Source of the DNA: DATBHW01 sp035307385
Lineage (GTDB): Bacteria > Chloroflexota > Ktedonobacteria > Ktedonobacterales > DATBGS01
Reading direction: 5' to 3'
Assembly (NCBI GenBank): GCA_035307385.1
Contig: DATGID010000054.1
Location: 52,812-116,811, forward strand
DNA: 64,000 nucleotides
Below are positions 51,568 to 60,110 of the stretch, in pieces. Position 1 is the stretch's first letter, and each line of letters opens with the position of its first letter. Position numbers and translations under genes: made by a program. Under the pieces are notes generated by a model. That model was not told the origin of the DNA, made no database searches, and was given only the letters and a program-made list of their open reading frames with translations.

Positions 51568-53547
51568 ATGATAGAGAGATCAACCAATGAGCCTCCGCAG
51601 GCTTCTGAGAAAAAAGCTCTGAGTAATCGACCGCAACTGGCGCTCATGCGCTCTCCAGCGCCAGCACACAACACCCTATGCTATAGTCGCCAAGGAGAGC
51701 GGGGGCAAACGCTGGTCATCATCGCCCTTCTGACCACTATTTTGATTGGAATCTTGGGTCTGGCCGTTGATGTGGGCTACGCCTATAGCGAGCGTCGCCA
51801 AATCCAAAATGCCGCCGATGCCTCGGCCCTCAATGGCGCGCGCGAGATGGATGCGCAAATTTCCAACGGCAATCAGGTGGGTGCTGACAATCAAGTGCTG
51901 CTGGCGATCAGGCAATATATTACGGCGTATAACCTGACGGTGAACGCCAGCGGGAATAGCCCGGCGTTCTTGCAATCGGCAGTCTATGTGAATGAGGCAG
52001 GAAGCACAACCTATGGCTCGGTTGGTGCCACCAGTAGCAATCAGATTCCCAGCGGCGCTGCTGGCGTGCGCGTAAGCGTCCAGGAGCCATGGACCCCGTT
52101 CCTCCTGGAGGTCCTGGGGGTCAGCAGCTTCAGCATCAGCGCTTCGGCGACCGCAGCTTCTGGGACGATCCCCGGAGCCGACACGGTGTTCGTGAACTGC
52201 CCTCCCTATAGCGGCAGCAAGGCTACCGAGAACCTGACCCTGAGCGGTGGTGGCGGTGGCAACTCGGACACGATCAACGGGAGCATCTTCGTCAACGGCA
52301 GCGCCAAGGTCAGTGGAGGCAGCATCACAGTGAGCGGCACATTTGGCGCCTCGGGGACCATCACCGGCAACGGCATTCAGGCTGTTGGTGGTATCAGCCA
52401 GAATCAACCGCCACAACAATTTCCGCTGCCGGACGTGGCTTTTCCAGTGGATGCCAATGGCAATCCCAACAGCGGCATCTACAATACCGGGTCGGGTTCA
52501 GCAGCCTACGCGCCTTCAGCAGCCTATCCAGAGTTTGATCAGGAAGCCTTTTGGGACTTTTATCTTGGTTATGACACGAGCACCTTGCCCAATCAGGGCC
52601 AGGCAGGCAATCCCCCTTTCCCCAGTGGCCTCTACGCGACTGGCGATTATGCTGACCTGTACTTTGTGGTGGACATCCCACCCAATCTGTTAGGTCAAGT
52701 TTCTTTGAGCAGCGTGCTGAATCAGATTCCCGATGTCACCCAGGCCAATTATTTCCAGGCGTACCAGGGGCATTATAATGCCTATTTTCATCAGTGGGTC
52801 AGCCAGATTTACGCGGCGTCGGCCACTCCGACCCTCAGCTACCCCTGGCTGCATTGGGTCGATGTCGCTGGTTCGAGCAATCCAGGTGATCCAACCACCT
52901 GGTATAGCCTGACGCCTACCATCTCCCTTCTGGGTAATGTCGTTTTTCAGGCGCAAACCAGCCAGCATCCTGTCAACTCATTTGGCGGCAAATGCCCAAC
53001 CGCCGATTGTTTCCCATCGGGCATCTGGTGGGCGCTGAATTGGCCGACCAATACCAACTCCATAACGATGACCAACCTCAACGTCGCCTGGACCAATCCC
53101 GGCACGGGCATCGTCCTGCCTAATGCCGGAATCACCTTCATGACCAACATTGAGTTCTTGTATGGCAACAACAGCGCGGCAGGAGCAATCTATGGCTGGG
53201 GATATCAGGCAACAAAGCATCCAGCCGAGCAAGTCTATTACTATGGCTGGGGAGCGCTGGGGACGCTGTATGTGCCACGTACCGTGCTCTATACGACATT
53301 TGCCCCGCCGCTGCCGAGTGATTGCAGCAGCACAACGCCAGCCGAGGGGCTGCACTTTAATGGCTCGAACCAATCGATCAATGGGTTTGTCATGGCACCC
53401 TATGGAGATATTACCTTTCGCGGGTCAGGCACGAATAACTTCAATGGGGAACTCTTCGCCGCCCAGATACAATTCAGCGGCAGCGGCGTCACTCTGACCT
53501 TCGATACCACGTCTGCTGTCAAGGGCGACCCTGGTCTGATCCAATAA
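51568..53547 (+). CDS. TadG-like surface protein with large beta-rich domain
   Basis: A 659-residue protein. The N-terminal region has GERGQTLVIIALLTTILIG, ILGLAVDVGYAYSERRQIQ and NAADASALNGAREM, the TadG_N/Flp signature in which the processed product is membrane-anchored. From about residue 210 it becomes Gly/Ser/Asn-rich, with beta-strand repeats such as SIFVNGSAKVSGGSITVSG and later YGDITFRGSGTNNFNGELF, resembling beta-solenoid surface domains of PilX/TadG-like proteins. There is no VWA domain. It ends the operon; a terminator lies at 53559-53595. Confidence 0.85.
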   Translation: MIERSTNEPPQASEKKALSNRPQLALMRSPAPAHNTLCYSRQGERGQTLVIIALLTTILIGILGLAVDVGYAYSERRQIQNAADASALNGAREMDAQISNGNQVGADNQVLLAIRQYITAYNLTVNASGNSPAFLQSAVYVNEAGSTTYGSVGATSSNQIPSGAAGVRVSVQEPWTPFLLEVLGVSSFSISASATAASGTIPGADTVFVNCPPYSGSKATENLTLSGGGGGNSDTINGSIFVNGSAKVSGGSITVSGTFGASGTITGNGIQAVGGISQNQPPQQFPLPDVAFPVDANGNPNSGIYNTGSGSAAYAPSAAYPEFDQEAFWDFYLGYDTSTLPNQGQAGNPPFPSGLYATGDYADLYFVVDIPPNLLGQVSLSSVLNQIPDVTQANYFQAYQGHYNAYFHQWVSQIYAASATPTLSYPWLHWVDVAGSSNPGDPTTWYSLTPTISLLGNVVFQAQTSQHPVNSFGGKCPTADCFPSGIWWALNWPTNTNSITMTNLNVAWTNPGTGIVLPNAGITFMTNIEFLYGNNSAAGAIYGWGYQATKHPAEQVYYYGWGALGTLYVPRTVLYTTFAPPLPSDCSSTTPAEGLHFNGSNQSINGFVMAPYGDITFRGSGTNNFNGELFAAQIQFSGSGVTLTFDTTSAVKGDPGLIQ

Positions 53548-53558
53548 GGCGTTCGCCT

Positions 53559-53595
53559 GTTATGGGTTCTCTGGAAGCACCAGAGAACCCATAAC
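53559..53595 (+). terminator. Rho-independent terminator of the tad operon
   Basis: GTTATGGGTTCTCTGG (53559-53574) pairs perfectly with CCAGAGAACCCATAAC (53580-53595), loop AAGCA, followed by TTTT. It lies 12 bases past the TadG-like stop codon. Confidence 0.9.
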
Positions 53596-53726
53596 TTTTC
53601 CGGTGCAACAGCAACTGTTCCCTCGAAGAGCATCATCCAGACAGAGTGCGCCTGTATCCTGGAATGAGCCTTCTTTGCTCGCTCGATTGTGCGGGCAGCA
53701 CAGCAACATTCGGAGGGAAACGTTCT

Positions 53727-54311
53727 ATGGGACTGCTACACGTGCTCAGAGGCAAACTCGTGGTCGCGCTCATCGCAGGGTTCACTCTTGTCGGAGGAGG
53801 TGCGGCAGTCCTGGCTGCCACTCCTGCCGGTCAACAGACATTGCACGCGATCACTGGCTCAGCCCATCCTACGGCGACCCCACAGGCAACCGATCACAGC
53901 AACCAGAACCAGCATCCCTCGTGCGTAGGGCTGGCTGACGCCCAACATATGGCCGCGCAGTTTTCGTTGAGCAGCGCCAGTGACAGCGACGCCTTACAGG
54001 CAATCTGTGCCTTGCATGCAGGGACCTTTAAAGGGACCACTCCCGGCGGAAGCGCCATCTCTTCCAGCCGCGTCTTTGGCTACGGTGAAATTGAGCAATT
54101 GCTGACCTACGCGAAATATCTCGCCAACCAGGGCGGCAAACTGACCACCCAGAATGCGCGAAGCTATCTGGCTGCGGCGCTCCAAAGTTGCCGAACAACC
54201 CCGCTGGAGCCGTGTCTGAAGGCGCACATTCCCGGGTACCATCCAGGCAATGATACTGGCAACGGTAATGGCAACGGCAAACCCGAGGGTACGCCTACCC
54301 CGCATCATTAG
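53727..54311 (+). CDS. Secreted or anchored hypothetical protein with C-terminal TPTPHH tail
   Basis: A 194-residue protein with an N-terminal hydrophobic segment (LVVALIAGFTLVGGGAAVLA), so exported or membrane-anchored. The start at 53727 is nine bases from GGAGGG. The mature part has three or four cysteines (HPSCVGLADAQHMAAQF, AICALHAGTF, QSCRTTPLEPCLKAH) and no recognised fold. The end is glycine/asparagine-rich and finishes EGTPTPHH, like the DUF5667 protein at 47980-49065. It follows the tad operon terminator, so it is probably a separate unit. Confidence 0.8.
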   Translation: MGLLHVLRGKLVVALIAGFTLVGGGAAVLAATPAGQQTLHAITGSAHPTATPQATDHSNQNQHPSCVGLADAQHMAAQFSLSSASDSDALQAICALHAGTFKGTTPGGSAISSSRVFGYGEIEQLLTYAKYLANQGGKLTTQNARSYLAAALQSCRTTPLEPCLKAHIPGYHPGNDTGNGNGNGKPEGTPTPHH

Positions 54312-54370
54312 CTCGCGCCTGGCACAAGGCAAGGCCCTCTCTGCTTGTGGGCCAGCCGAGGAGGCCCACT

Positions 54371-54406
54371 GGAAGAGCACGTGACTGGGTAACCACGCGC
54401 TCTTCC
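54371..54406. terminator. Terminator-like imperfect hairpin
   Basis: The arms GGAAGAGCACGTG (from 54371) and CACGCGCTCTTCC (to 54406) pair with a single mismatch, followed by TTGTT. It lies between the convergent genes ending at 54311 and 54472. Confidence 0.65.
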
Positions 54407-54471
54407 TTGTTAATCAGCCGTCGCCGTCTCTTGTAGGCCGATTTCCAGGAATGTGGTGACCATTCTCCTCA

Positions 54472-55032
54472 TCAAGAAGCGCCTGCCAGGTGGCGTGCCA
54501 GGTCCAGCAGCGCTTCCGGTTCAAATGGCTTGGGAAGCCAGGCCGCCACCATCTCGTTTGCCAGCGTCTGCCGTTCCTGCTCCAACCGCCAGCCCGCCGA
54601 CATGACGACCACTTTGGCGTCGGTGTGCAGCGTGGGGTCCGTTTGCAGCCGCGCCAGCACCTGTCGCCCATCCAGGCGGGGCAACATCCAATCGAGCAAG
54701 ACCACCCAGCCGTGCTCCCGCTGCAAGAGGACCAGGGCTTCCTGCCCATCCCGCGCCGTGCGGACCTGAAAGCCCGCTCCAGCGAGCAGTTCGGCCAGCA
54801 GCAGGCGCAACTCGTCGTCATCCTCCACGATGAGGATGGTCCGCTGGCCGGACCCCGGCAGCCAGGTCAAATCGGCAGGGGCAAGCGCGCGATGGCATCG
54901 GGGACAGGTCTGGAGGGGTTCAGCCGCTCGATCGAGGGCCTGCGAGCCATCGTGCAGCAGCAGGACAATCTCCTCGCCAGTCCAGTGGGCCGAGACCGAG
55001 ATGGGAGCGCCACAAGGACAATACATGTGCAT
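54472..55032 (-). CDS. Zinc-ribbon plus receiver-domain response regulator (no output domain)
   Basis: A 186-residue protein. The N-terminal 55 residues have C-P-C (5-7) and C-P-R-C (43-46), a likely zinc ribbon. The rest is a CheY-type receiver: TILIVEDDDELRLLLAELL with the acidic pocket, LLDWMLPRLDG with the phosphoacceptor Asp at about 114, VVVMSAGW with the switch Ser, and the lysine in AWLPKPFEPEAL. No DNA-binding output follows. The start at 55032 is behind GAGGG. No histidine kinase is adjacent, so its partner is elsewhere. Confidence 0.85.
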   Translation of the reverse strand: MHMYCPCGAPISVSAHWTGEEIVLLLHDGSQALDRAAEPLQTCPRCHRALAPADLTWLPGSGQRTILIVEDDDELRLLLAELLAGAGFQVRTARDGQEALVLLQREHGWVVLLDWMLPRLDGRQVLARLQTDPTLHTDAKVVVMSAGWRLEQERQTLANEMVAAWLPKPFEPEALLDLARHLAGAS

Positions 55033-55301
55033 ACCCGGATACCCTCGTCTTGTGTAAGCTGCACTGAAGGGATGCAATCGGCATGCCAATCGGTCCTCTC
55101 GCGGGCTGGGCGAGAGGACGATGCTCACTGACGAGCGCAGATAGGTGCAGGCGCCACGCGCATCTGAAGGAGAGCGCGTCTGCCCCCAAAGAGGCGGAGG
55201 GCCTGGTCTAATCGTCCTCCCAGGGTCTGCCCCGTAACCCTTCGGGCAGAGAGTGCAACTCCCTTCTTGTGTACATCCTCGAGATAAGGAGTGACGTTGT
55301 G

Positions 55302-55991
55302 ATGTCATCATCTGCCCTGTTCCGCTGGAGTGGCCTGAGCCTGCTCGTAGGTGGGCTGCTCCTGGCCCTCTTCGTCCTCTTCCATCCCGCTGGGGGGGAT
55401 CCCCCGACTGCTCAGGAGGCCAGTGGGAGCCTCTATGGACTGGAGCATACCCTCGGCGTGGTGGCGCTCCTGCTGACGCTCTTGGGACTGCTGGGAGTCT
55501 ATGCCCGGCTGGCGGCAAAGCAGCCCTGGTTTGCACTGCTGGGGTGTCTCCTGGTCTTTCTGGGCAGCGCCTTGCTCCTGGGCATGGTCATAAGTGAGAC
55601 CTCCCTGGTGCCGAGCGTAGCCGCGCAGGCGCCCAAACTGCTGGCTTCCGGTGGAGCGCTTTCGGGCGGCCTGCGGGTGATCATGATTCTGGCCTGTGTC
55701 CTCGATGGGCTCGGCTTCCTCCTGCTGGGCATCGCCGTCCTGCTCCTGGGTGGACGCGCGCGCTGGGCGGGGGATGTCCTGATCATTGGGGCTATTCTCC
55801 TGGCGCTCCCTATCGGCTGGGTCATTACCGTTCTGGGTGCCGTCGTGCTTGGGCTTGGACAGGTCTGGGTGGGGTATACCCTCTGGTCCGGCCAGGAGGT
55901 CCCGCCACCCCCACCCTGGTTGAGCAAGGTGCCGGTACTCTCCGGGGCAGGCCGTTCTAAGCAGGAGTCAGGAGGAGGGCAGCAAGAGTGA
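55302..55991 (+). CDS. Hypothetical integral membrane protein
   Basis: A 229-residue protein with five or six hydrophobic segments (for example LSLLVGGLLLALFVLFHP, TLGVVALLLTLLGLLGVYA, ALLGCLLVFLGSALLLGMV). The start at 55302 follows AAGGAG at about ten bases, with GTG immediately before it as an alternative. The C-terminus is proline-rich and polar (VPPPPPWLSK, then a Gly/Gln end), facing the cytoplasm or exterior. No family was recognised. It is divergent from the response regulator. Confidence 0.75.
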   Translation: MSSSALFRWSGLSLLVGGLLLALFVLFHPAGGDPPTAQEASGSLYGLEHTLGVVALLLTLLGLLGVYARLAAKQPWFALLGCLLVFLGSALLLGMVISETSLVPSVAAQAPKLLASGGALSGGLRVIMILACVLDGLGFLLLGIAVLLLGGRARWAGDVLIIGAILLALPIGWVITVLGAVVLGLGQVWVGYTLWSGQEVPPPPPWLSKVPVLSGAGRSKQESGGGQQE

Positions 55992-56046
55992 GGGTGTCAG
56001 CACCGTCTGGCACCGGCTGTGCTGCCGAGCGGCGAGGAGAAGACGC

Positions 56047-56313
56047 ATGACCCTCGTGCCATCCGACCGGCATATCACCTATCTCTTGCAGTATCGCACC
56101 TGCGGGAAAGCTGGGTGTCGCACCTGCCAGCAGGGTCCAGGGCATGGACCCTATTGGTATGCGTATTGGCGCGAGCAGCAGCGTGTCCGCTCAGGGTATG
56201 TTGGCAAGACGCTGCCAGCCGGACGGAGTCCGGCTCCATCCCAAAGCACGCACCCTGACCTCCCAGGGGAAGGAGACCGACGTTTTGCCCGGGAGGAGTC
56301 CGCTCGTCCTTGA
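56047..56313 (+). CDS. DUF6788-like small zinc-finger-like protein
   Basis: An 88-residue protein. The core ITYLLQYRTCGKAGCRTCQQ, then GPGHGPYWYAYWREQQRVRS and GYVGKTLPAG matches the DUF6788 pattern R-x-C-G-K-x-x-C-x-x-C ... G-P-Y-W-Y-x-Y-W-R ... Y-V-G-K seen in plasmid and mobile-element-associated small proteins of Chloroflexota and cyanobacteria. The tail after residue 60 is low-complexity. The start at 56047 is behind GAGGAG. Function unknown; no integrase or transposase is nearby. Confidence 0.7.
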   Translation: MTLVPSDRHITYLLQYRTCGKAGCRTCQQGPGHGPYWYAYWREQQRVRSGYVGKTLPAGRSPAPSQSTHPDLPGEGDRRFAREESARP

Positions 56314-56408
56314 GCATCTCTGGCCCGACAGCACGCTGAGGAGAAAGACGAGTCCCCGCCGCGCGCTTTTCCGCCGGACTGACACGCGCAGCAAAGGAGG
56401 GCGCACCG

Positions 56409-56723
56409 ATGCATGAACCCTGCCCCCGCTGTGGAAGCCCCGAGACACGTTCAGGACGTCGCAGCAGGCGCTACTACAACCGACACGGTCCAGTCATCGC
56501 CCCCGGGTGTCTCGCAGTGATTGTGCTGATGCTCGGCTGTGTGCTGTTTGCTCTGGGGGAATGGCTGCTCCCCACCTTCCGCCGCGAGTTCTTTGTCCTG
56601 GGTGCAGTGGCCGTGCTTGCCCCGCTGGCGCTCCCGTTCCAGTATCTGAGGTACCAGCGCGCTTTTAACGTGCGCCAGCGATGCTTGACCTGCGGGCATC
56701 GCTGGCGTGCCTTGACCTCCTAG
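56409..56723 (+). CDS. Small two-helix membrane protein with zinc-ribbon motifs at both ends
   Basis: A 104-residue protein. MHEPCPRCGSPETRSGRRSR contains C-P-R-C at the N-terminus and QRCLTCGHRWRALTS has C-L-T-C near the C-terminus, so the four cysteines could form one zinc ribbon with both ends on the same side of the membrane. Two hydrophobic segments lie between them (CLAVIVLMLGCVLFALGEW and LGAVAVLAPLALPFQYL). The start at 56409 has AAAGGAGG. Function unknown. Confidence 0.75.
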   Translation: MHEPCPRCGSPETRSGRRSRRYYNRHGPVIAPGCLAVIVLMLGCVLFALGEWLLPTFRREFFVLGAVAVLAPLALPFQYLRYQRAFNVRQRCLTCGHRWRALTS

Positions 56724-56845
56724 CGAGCGGGGATTGATTCACCGCATAGGGCTCTGGTGGCACCGCCGCGCCCTGCCTACCAGCCCGGCGTTGCCCGCAG
56801 GGGCACCCTCTCGCTCCCTGGGTCTGGCTCCGGGTGGCAAGGCGG

Positions 56846-59809
56846 TCACCCTCCGTCCGTCTCGCCCAGCGCCTCAAGTATGGCCTGCTCAAGCGAGAGC
56901 GCCCGCCCTGCGGCGTATGCCGCCGCCCAGGCTTCTTCGCCCAGCGCCGCCCGCGCCGCCGCTACCGCCTGCTCCACCTCCGCGACTGAGCGAGCTGGGA
57001 GCGGGGTGCCAAGCCGCTCGCGCAGCGCTGTCGCCGCCCCCATCAGCCGCGCCGCCCGCTCCCCCTGCCCCGCCGCGCTGGCGGAAACCGCCAGCGATTC
57101 CAGGACCATCGCGCACCGACGTGGATCGCGCAGCTCCCAGTACACCGTCAGCGCTTCGCGTGTGAGTCCCTCTGCCTGGGCCACCTCGCCGCGCCGCCGC
57201 GCGACATCCCCCAGGTTGTTGAGGCACAGGGCCAACTGATCGCGGTCGCCCCGCTGGCGCGCGCGCGCCAGAGCGTCCGCATAGAGCGCCACCGCCCGCT
57301 CCAGGTCGCCCTGCTTCGAGGCGACGTGGCCCAGGTTGGTCAGCACAGCCACGATCTCCTGCTGGTCGCCCAGCTCACGTGCGAGCGCCAGACTGTCCGT
57401 ATAGAGTGCCGCCGCCCGCTCCAGGTCGCCCTGGTCTGAGGCCACACGACCCAGGTTGGTGAGCGCTTGCCGTGCCGTCCGCACATCCCCTGAGGCCTGT
57501 GCCAGCGCTCGCGCCTGCTCTAGCTGGGTCTGCGCCGTGGCATAGGCGCCCATGGTCAGCGCGAACATGCCCGCATTGAGTAGGGCCTTCGCGCGTACCG
57601 CTGCCACCCCCCCGCCGGGCCTGGCCGCCTCGACCTCACCCGCCGCCACCGCCAGCAGTCCCTCCAACCACGCCCGCCCCTCGCGCAGGTGCCCGCGCCT
57701 CACCCAGAACCACGTGAGGGCCACCGCCAGCCGCAGCCCTATCTCGGCCTCGCCCTGCTCCTGCGCCCAGCCGAGCGCTGCGCGCAGGTTGTCATGCTCG
57801 CGCTCCAGCCGGTCCCGCCAGGCCACTGTCTCCGGCCCTGTCTCCTGCTGCCTCGCTTGCTCGGCCAGCGCCAGGAAGTGCTGGGTGTGCGCCCGGCGCA
57901 ACGCATTGGCCTCGCCACTCGCCTCTAACCGCTCCAGCGCGTACTCACGGATGACTTGAAGCATGCCGAAGCGCGGTTCGCCGCCCTCCTCACGAGGACC
58001 CACCAGACTGTGGTCCACTAGCGTGCTCAGCCCCTCCAGCAAGTCCAGACCCAGCGGCGCAGCCCCATCCGGCGCGGCGCAGACCGTTTCCGCAGCCTCC
58101 AGGGTGCAGCCTCCGACGAAGACCGCCAGCCGCCGGAAGAGGACCCGCTCCTCCGTCGCGAGGAGGCCCTCGCTCCAGGCGAGAGTGGCCCGCATCGTCT
58201 GCTGCCGCTCATCTGCATCGCGCGCCCCACCAGTGAGCACCTGGAGGCCCCGAGAGAGCCGGGAGAGCAGCACCTCGAGGGGGAGCACCTTCACACGCGC
58301 TGCCGCCAGTTCAATCGCCAACGGCAGCCCGTCCAGCCGCGCGCATATCTCGGCAATGGCGGGCGCGTTGGCGGCGCTGACCGCAAAGTCCGGCTTCGCC
58401 GCCTGGGCGCGCTCAAGGAAGAGGGCCACGGCAGCGTACTGCGTGAGGGCCTCCGGGGGCAGGTGATCCCGCTCCGGCAAGGGCAAGGGAGAGAGCGGAT
58501 ACTCGCGTTCGCCGCGCAGGTGCAGCGGCACCCGGCTGGTGACCAGCACCCGCAGGCCAGGGCTGGCTTCCAGCAGCGCTGCCACGTCGCCCGCCGCCCG
58601 GACCACCCGTTCAAAGTTGTCCAGCACCAGCAGCAAGTGTTTGTCAGAGAGGTGGGCGCGCAGCGTCTCGGTGAGGGGCTGGCTCCCCTGCTCCTGCAAG
58701 CTAAGCGTCTGCACGATGGTAGGCACCACCAGGCCCGCGTCGACAAGCCGCGAGAGGCGCACGAACCAGACCCCGTCAGGGAACACCTCAATCAACTCGG
58801 CGGCCACCTGGATGGCTAGGCGCGTCTTGCCGATGCCGCCTGGCCCGGTCAGCGTCACCAGGCGTCCCTCCTCGCGCCTGAGCCTCGCGGTGAGCGCCGC
58901 CACCTGCTCTCTGCGATCCAGCAGAGGCGTCGGCTGGATTGGCAGATTGTGGGGATGGGCCTCCAGCGTCTTGAGCGGGGGAAAGTCAGCAGGCAGCCCA
59001 GGCAGGACGAGTTGGTACAAGCGCTCGGGCTGCTGTAGGTCCTTGAGACGATGCGCGCCGAGTTCCCGCAGCCCTGTCCCCTCGGGCAGGGTATGTTCGG
59101 CCAGGTCGCGAGTCGTCTGAGAGAGGAGCACCTGCCCGCCGTGTCCTGCGGCAGCGATGCGCGCGGCCCGGTGCACATCCAACCCCACGTAGTGGTCGCC
59201 CACCAACTGCGGGGTGCCAGTGTGCACCCCCATGCGCACCCGCAGGGGCACGCCCTCGGGCCAGGCGCACGCGGCCAGGTCGCGGGTGGCCTCGGCGGCT
59301 GCCGCGACCGCACCTGGCGCGGAGGTGAAGGCGACAAGGAAGGCATCGCCCTGAGTGTCCACCTCCACCCCGTTGTGCGCGGCAAAGGCGGTACGCAGCA
59401 CCTCCTGGTGCAAGCCAAGGACCTCGGCATAGGCTGGACCCAGCCTTTGGAGCAGGCGAGTACTGCCTTCGATGTCGGTGAACAGCAAGGTGACCGTACC
59501 GGTCGGCAGGGCGGACCGTGCGGATGGCTGGCTGGCAGCTTCCAACGGGGACACAGCCTCTTCGCCCGGCAGGCGCAGTCCCCGCGTAGCCTGTTCCCAC
59601 GCTGCCCGCTCTGTCTCGGAGAGGTGCAGGGCTTCAGCCAGCAGGTCCACAGTCTCCTGGTGCGGGGCGCGAGTTGACCCGCGCTCCAGGAGGCTGAGCG
59701 TATCCACACTCAGGCCCGCCCGTTCGGCGAGTTCTTCCTGCGTCAGCCCAGCCGTCCGGCGGGCGCGCCGCAGCAGCGTTCCAAACGGAGGCTCTGGCTG
59801 TGTGCTCAT
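56846..59809 (-). CDS. XRE HTH - nucleotide cyclase - STAND ATPase - TPR regulator
   Basis: A 987-residue multidomain signalling protein. Residues 6-62 are an XRE-type HTH (LLRRARRTAGLTQEELAERA, LSLLERGSTRAPH). Residues about 104-260 are a class III cyclase domain (TVTLLFTDIEGSTRLLQRL with the metal D112, TQGDAFLVAF with D155), but H213 replaces the transition-state Asn in GLDVHRAARI and Asp replaces the purine-specifying Lys. Then an NB-ARC-like ATPase (Walker A TLTGPGGIGKTRLAIQVA, about 320; LLLVLDNFERV) and TPR repeats to the end (LTNLGHVASKQGDLERAVAL and similar). The start at 59809 follows GAGGAGG. Confidence 0.92.
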   Translation of the reverse strand: MSTQPEPPFGTLLRRARRTAGLTQEELAERAGLSVDTLSLLERGSTRAPHQETVDLLAEALHLSETERAAWEQATRGLRLPGEEAVSPLEAASQPSARSALPTGTVTLLFTDIEGSTRLLQRLGPAYAEVLGLHQEVLRTAFAAHNGVEVDTQGDAFLVAFTSAPGAVAAAAEATRDLAACAWPEGVPLRVRMGVHTGTPQLVGDHYVGLDVHRAARIAAAGHGGQVLLSQTTRDLAEHTLPEGTGLRELGAHRLKDLQQPERLYQLVLPGLPADFPPLKTLEAHPHNLPIQPTPLLDRREQVAALTARLRREEGRLVTLTGPGGIGKTRLAIQVAAELIEVFPDGVWFVRLSRLVDAGLVVPTIVQTLSLQEQGSQPLTETLRAHLSDKHLLLVLDNFERVVRAAGDVAALLEASPGLRVLVTSRVPLHLRGEREYPLSPLPLPERDHLPPEALTQYAAVALFLERAQAAKPDFAVSAANAPAIAEICARLDGLPLAIELAAARVKVLPLEVLLSRLSRGLQVLTGGARDADERQQTMRATLAWSEGLLATEERVLFRRLAVFVGGCTLEAAETVCAAPDGAAPLGLDLLEGLSTLVDHSLVGPREEGGEPRFGMLQVIREYALERLEASGEANALRRAHTQHFLALAEQARQQETGPETVAWRDRLEREHDNLRAALGWAQEQGEAEIGLRLAVALTWFWVRRGHLREGRAWLEGLLAVAAGEVEAARPGGGVAAVRAKALLNAGMFALTMGAYATAQTQLEQARALAQASGDVRTARQALTNLGRVASDQGDLERAAALYTDSLALARELGDQQEIVAVLTNLGHVASKQGDLERAVALYADALARARQRGDRDQLALCLNNLGDVARRRGEVAQAEGLTREALTVYWELRDPRRCAMVLESLAVSASAAGQGERAARLMGAATALRERLGTPLPARSVAEVEQAVAAARAALGEEAWAAAYAAGRALSLEQAILEALGETDGG

Positions 59810-60110
59810 AACAGTCCTCCTCTTCCACAGCCTCGCGGCGCCGTATGGGGGTGATGGGAGACTCAGCTTCACCCCCGGCATAGGCAGGGCTGGAGAACCC
59901 TTGATTGCTGCGCATGATAGCACACCTGCACCATACGGACAAGCAATTCCGGATGATCTTCCGAGTGTTGTTCCGGATGTTCGGTGGTCTTCCCGGCGTC
60001 CTCCAGGCATACTTTGCGTACGGATGACACCCAAGCAGGGTGATCACCAGGGACCATCTGGAGCAGCACAGTGCTGTTCCCGAGCAACCCGAAACGAAAG
60101 GAAGAGCAAC
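59810..60110. other. Divergent intergenic region upstream of the XRE-cyclase-STAND gene
   Basis: About 300 bases without a gene. The distinctive content is three 12-base iterons at 59947-59982 (listed separately). The rest, including the stretch just before 59810, shows no clear ORF or hairpin. Confidence 0.55.
59947..59982. repeat. Three tandem 12-bp iterons (TTCCGRRTGNTS)
   Basis: TTCCGGATGATC (59947), TTCCGAGTGTTG (59959) and TTCCGGATGTTC (59971) follow each other directly with exact 12-base period. They lie about 140 bp upstream of the XRE-cyclase-STAND start codon and 130 bp before the small gene at 60111, so they may be an operator. Confidence 0.55.

Noticed and set aside
55033..55536. 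Upstream in-frame extension of the zinc-ribbon response regulator
   Set aside because: The added residues are low-complexity and overlap the divergent membrane protein gene; the ATG at 55032 has a ribosome site and starts directly at the zinc ribbon.
57552..60034. Several long open frames on both strands across the XRE-cyclase-STAND gene
   Set aside because: The high GC content keeps alternative frames open. Only the 59809-to-56846 frame carries domain motifs.
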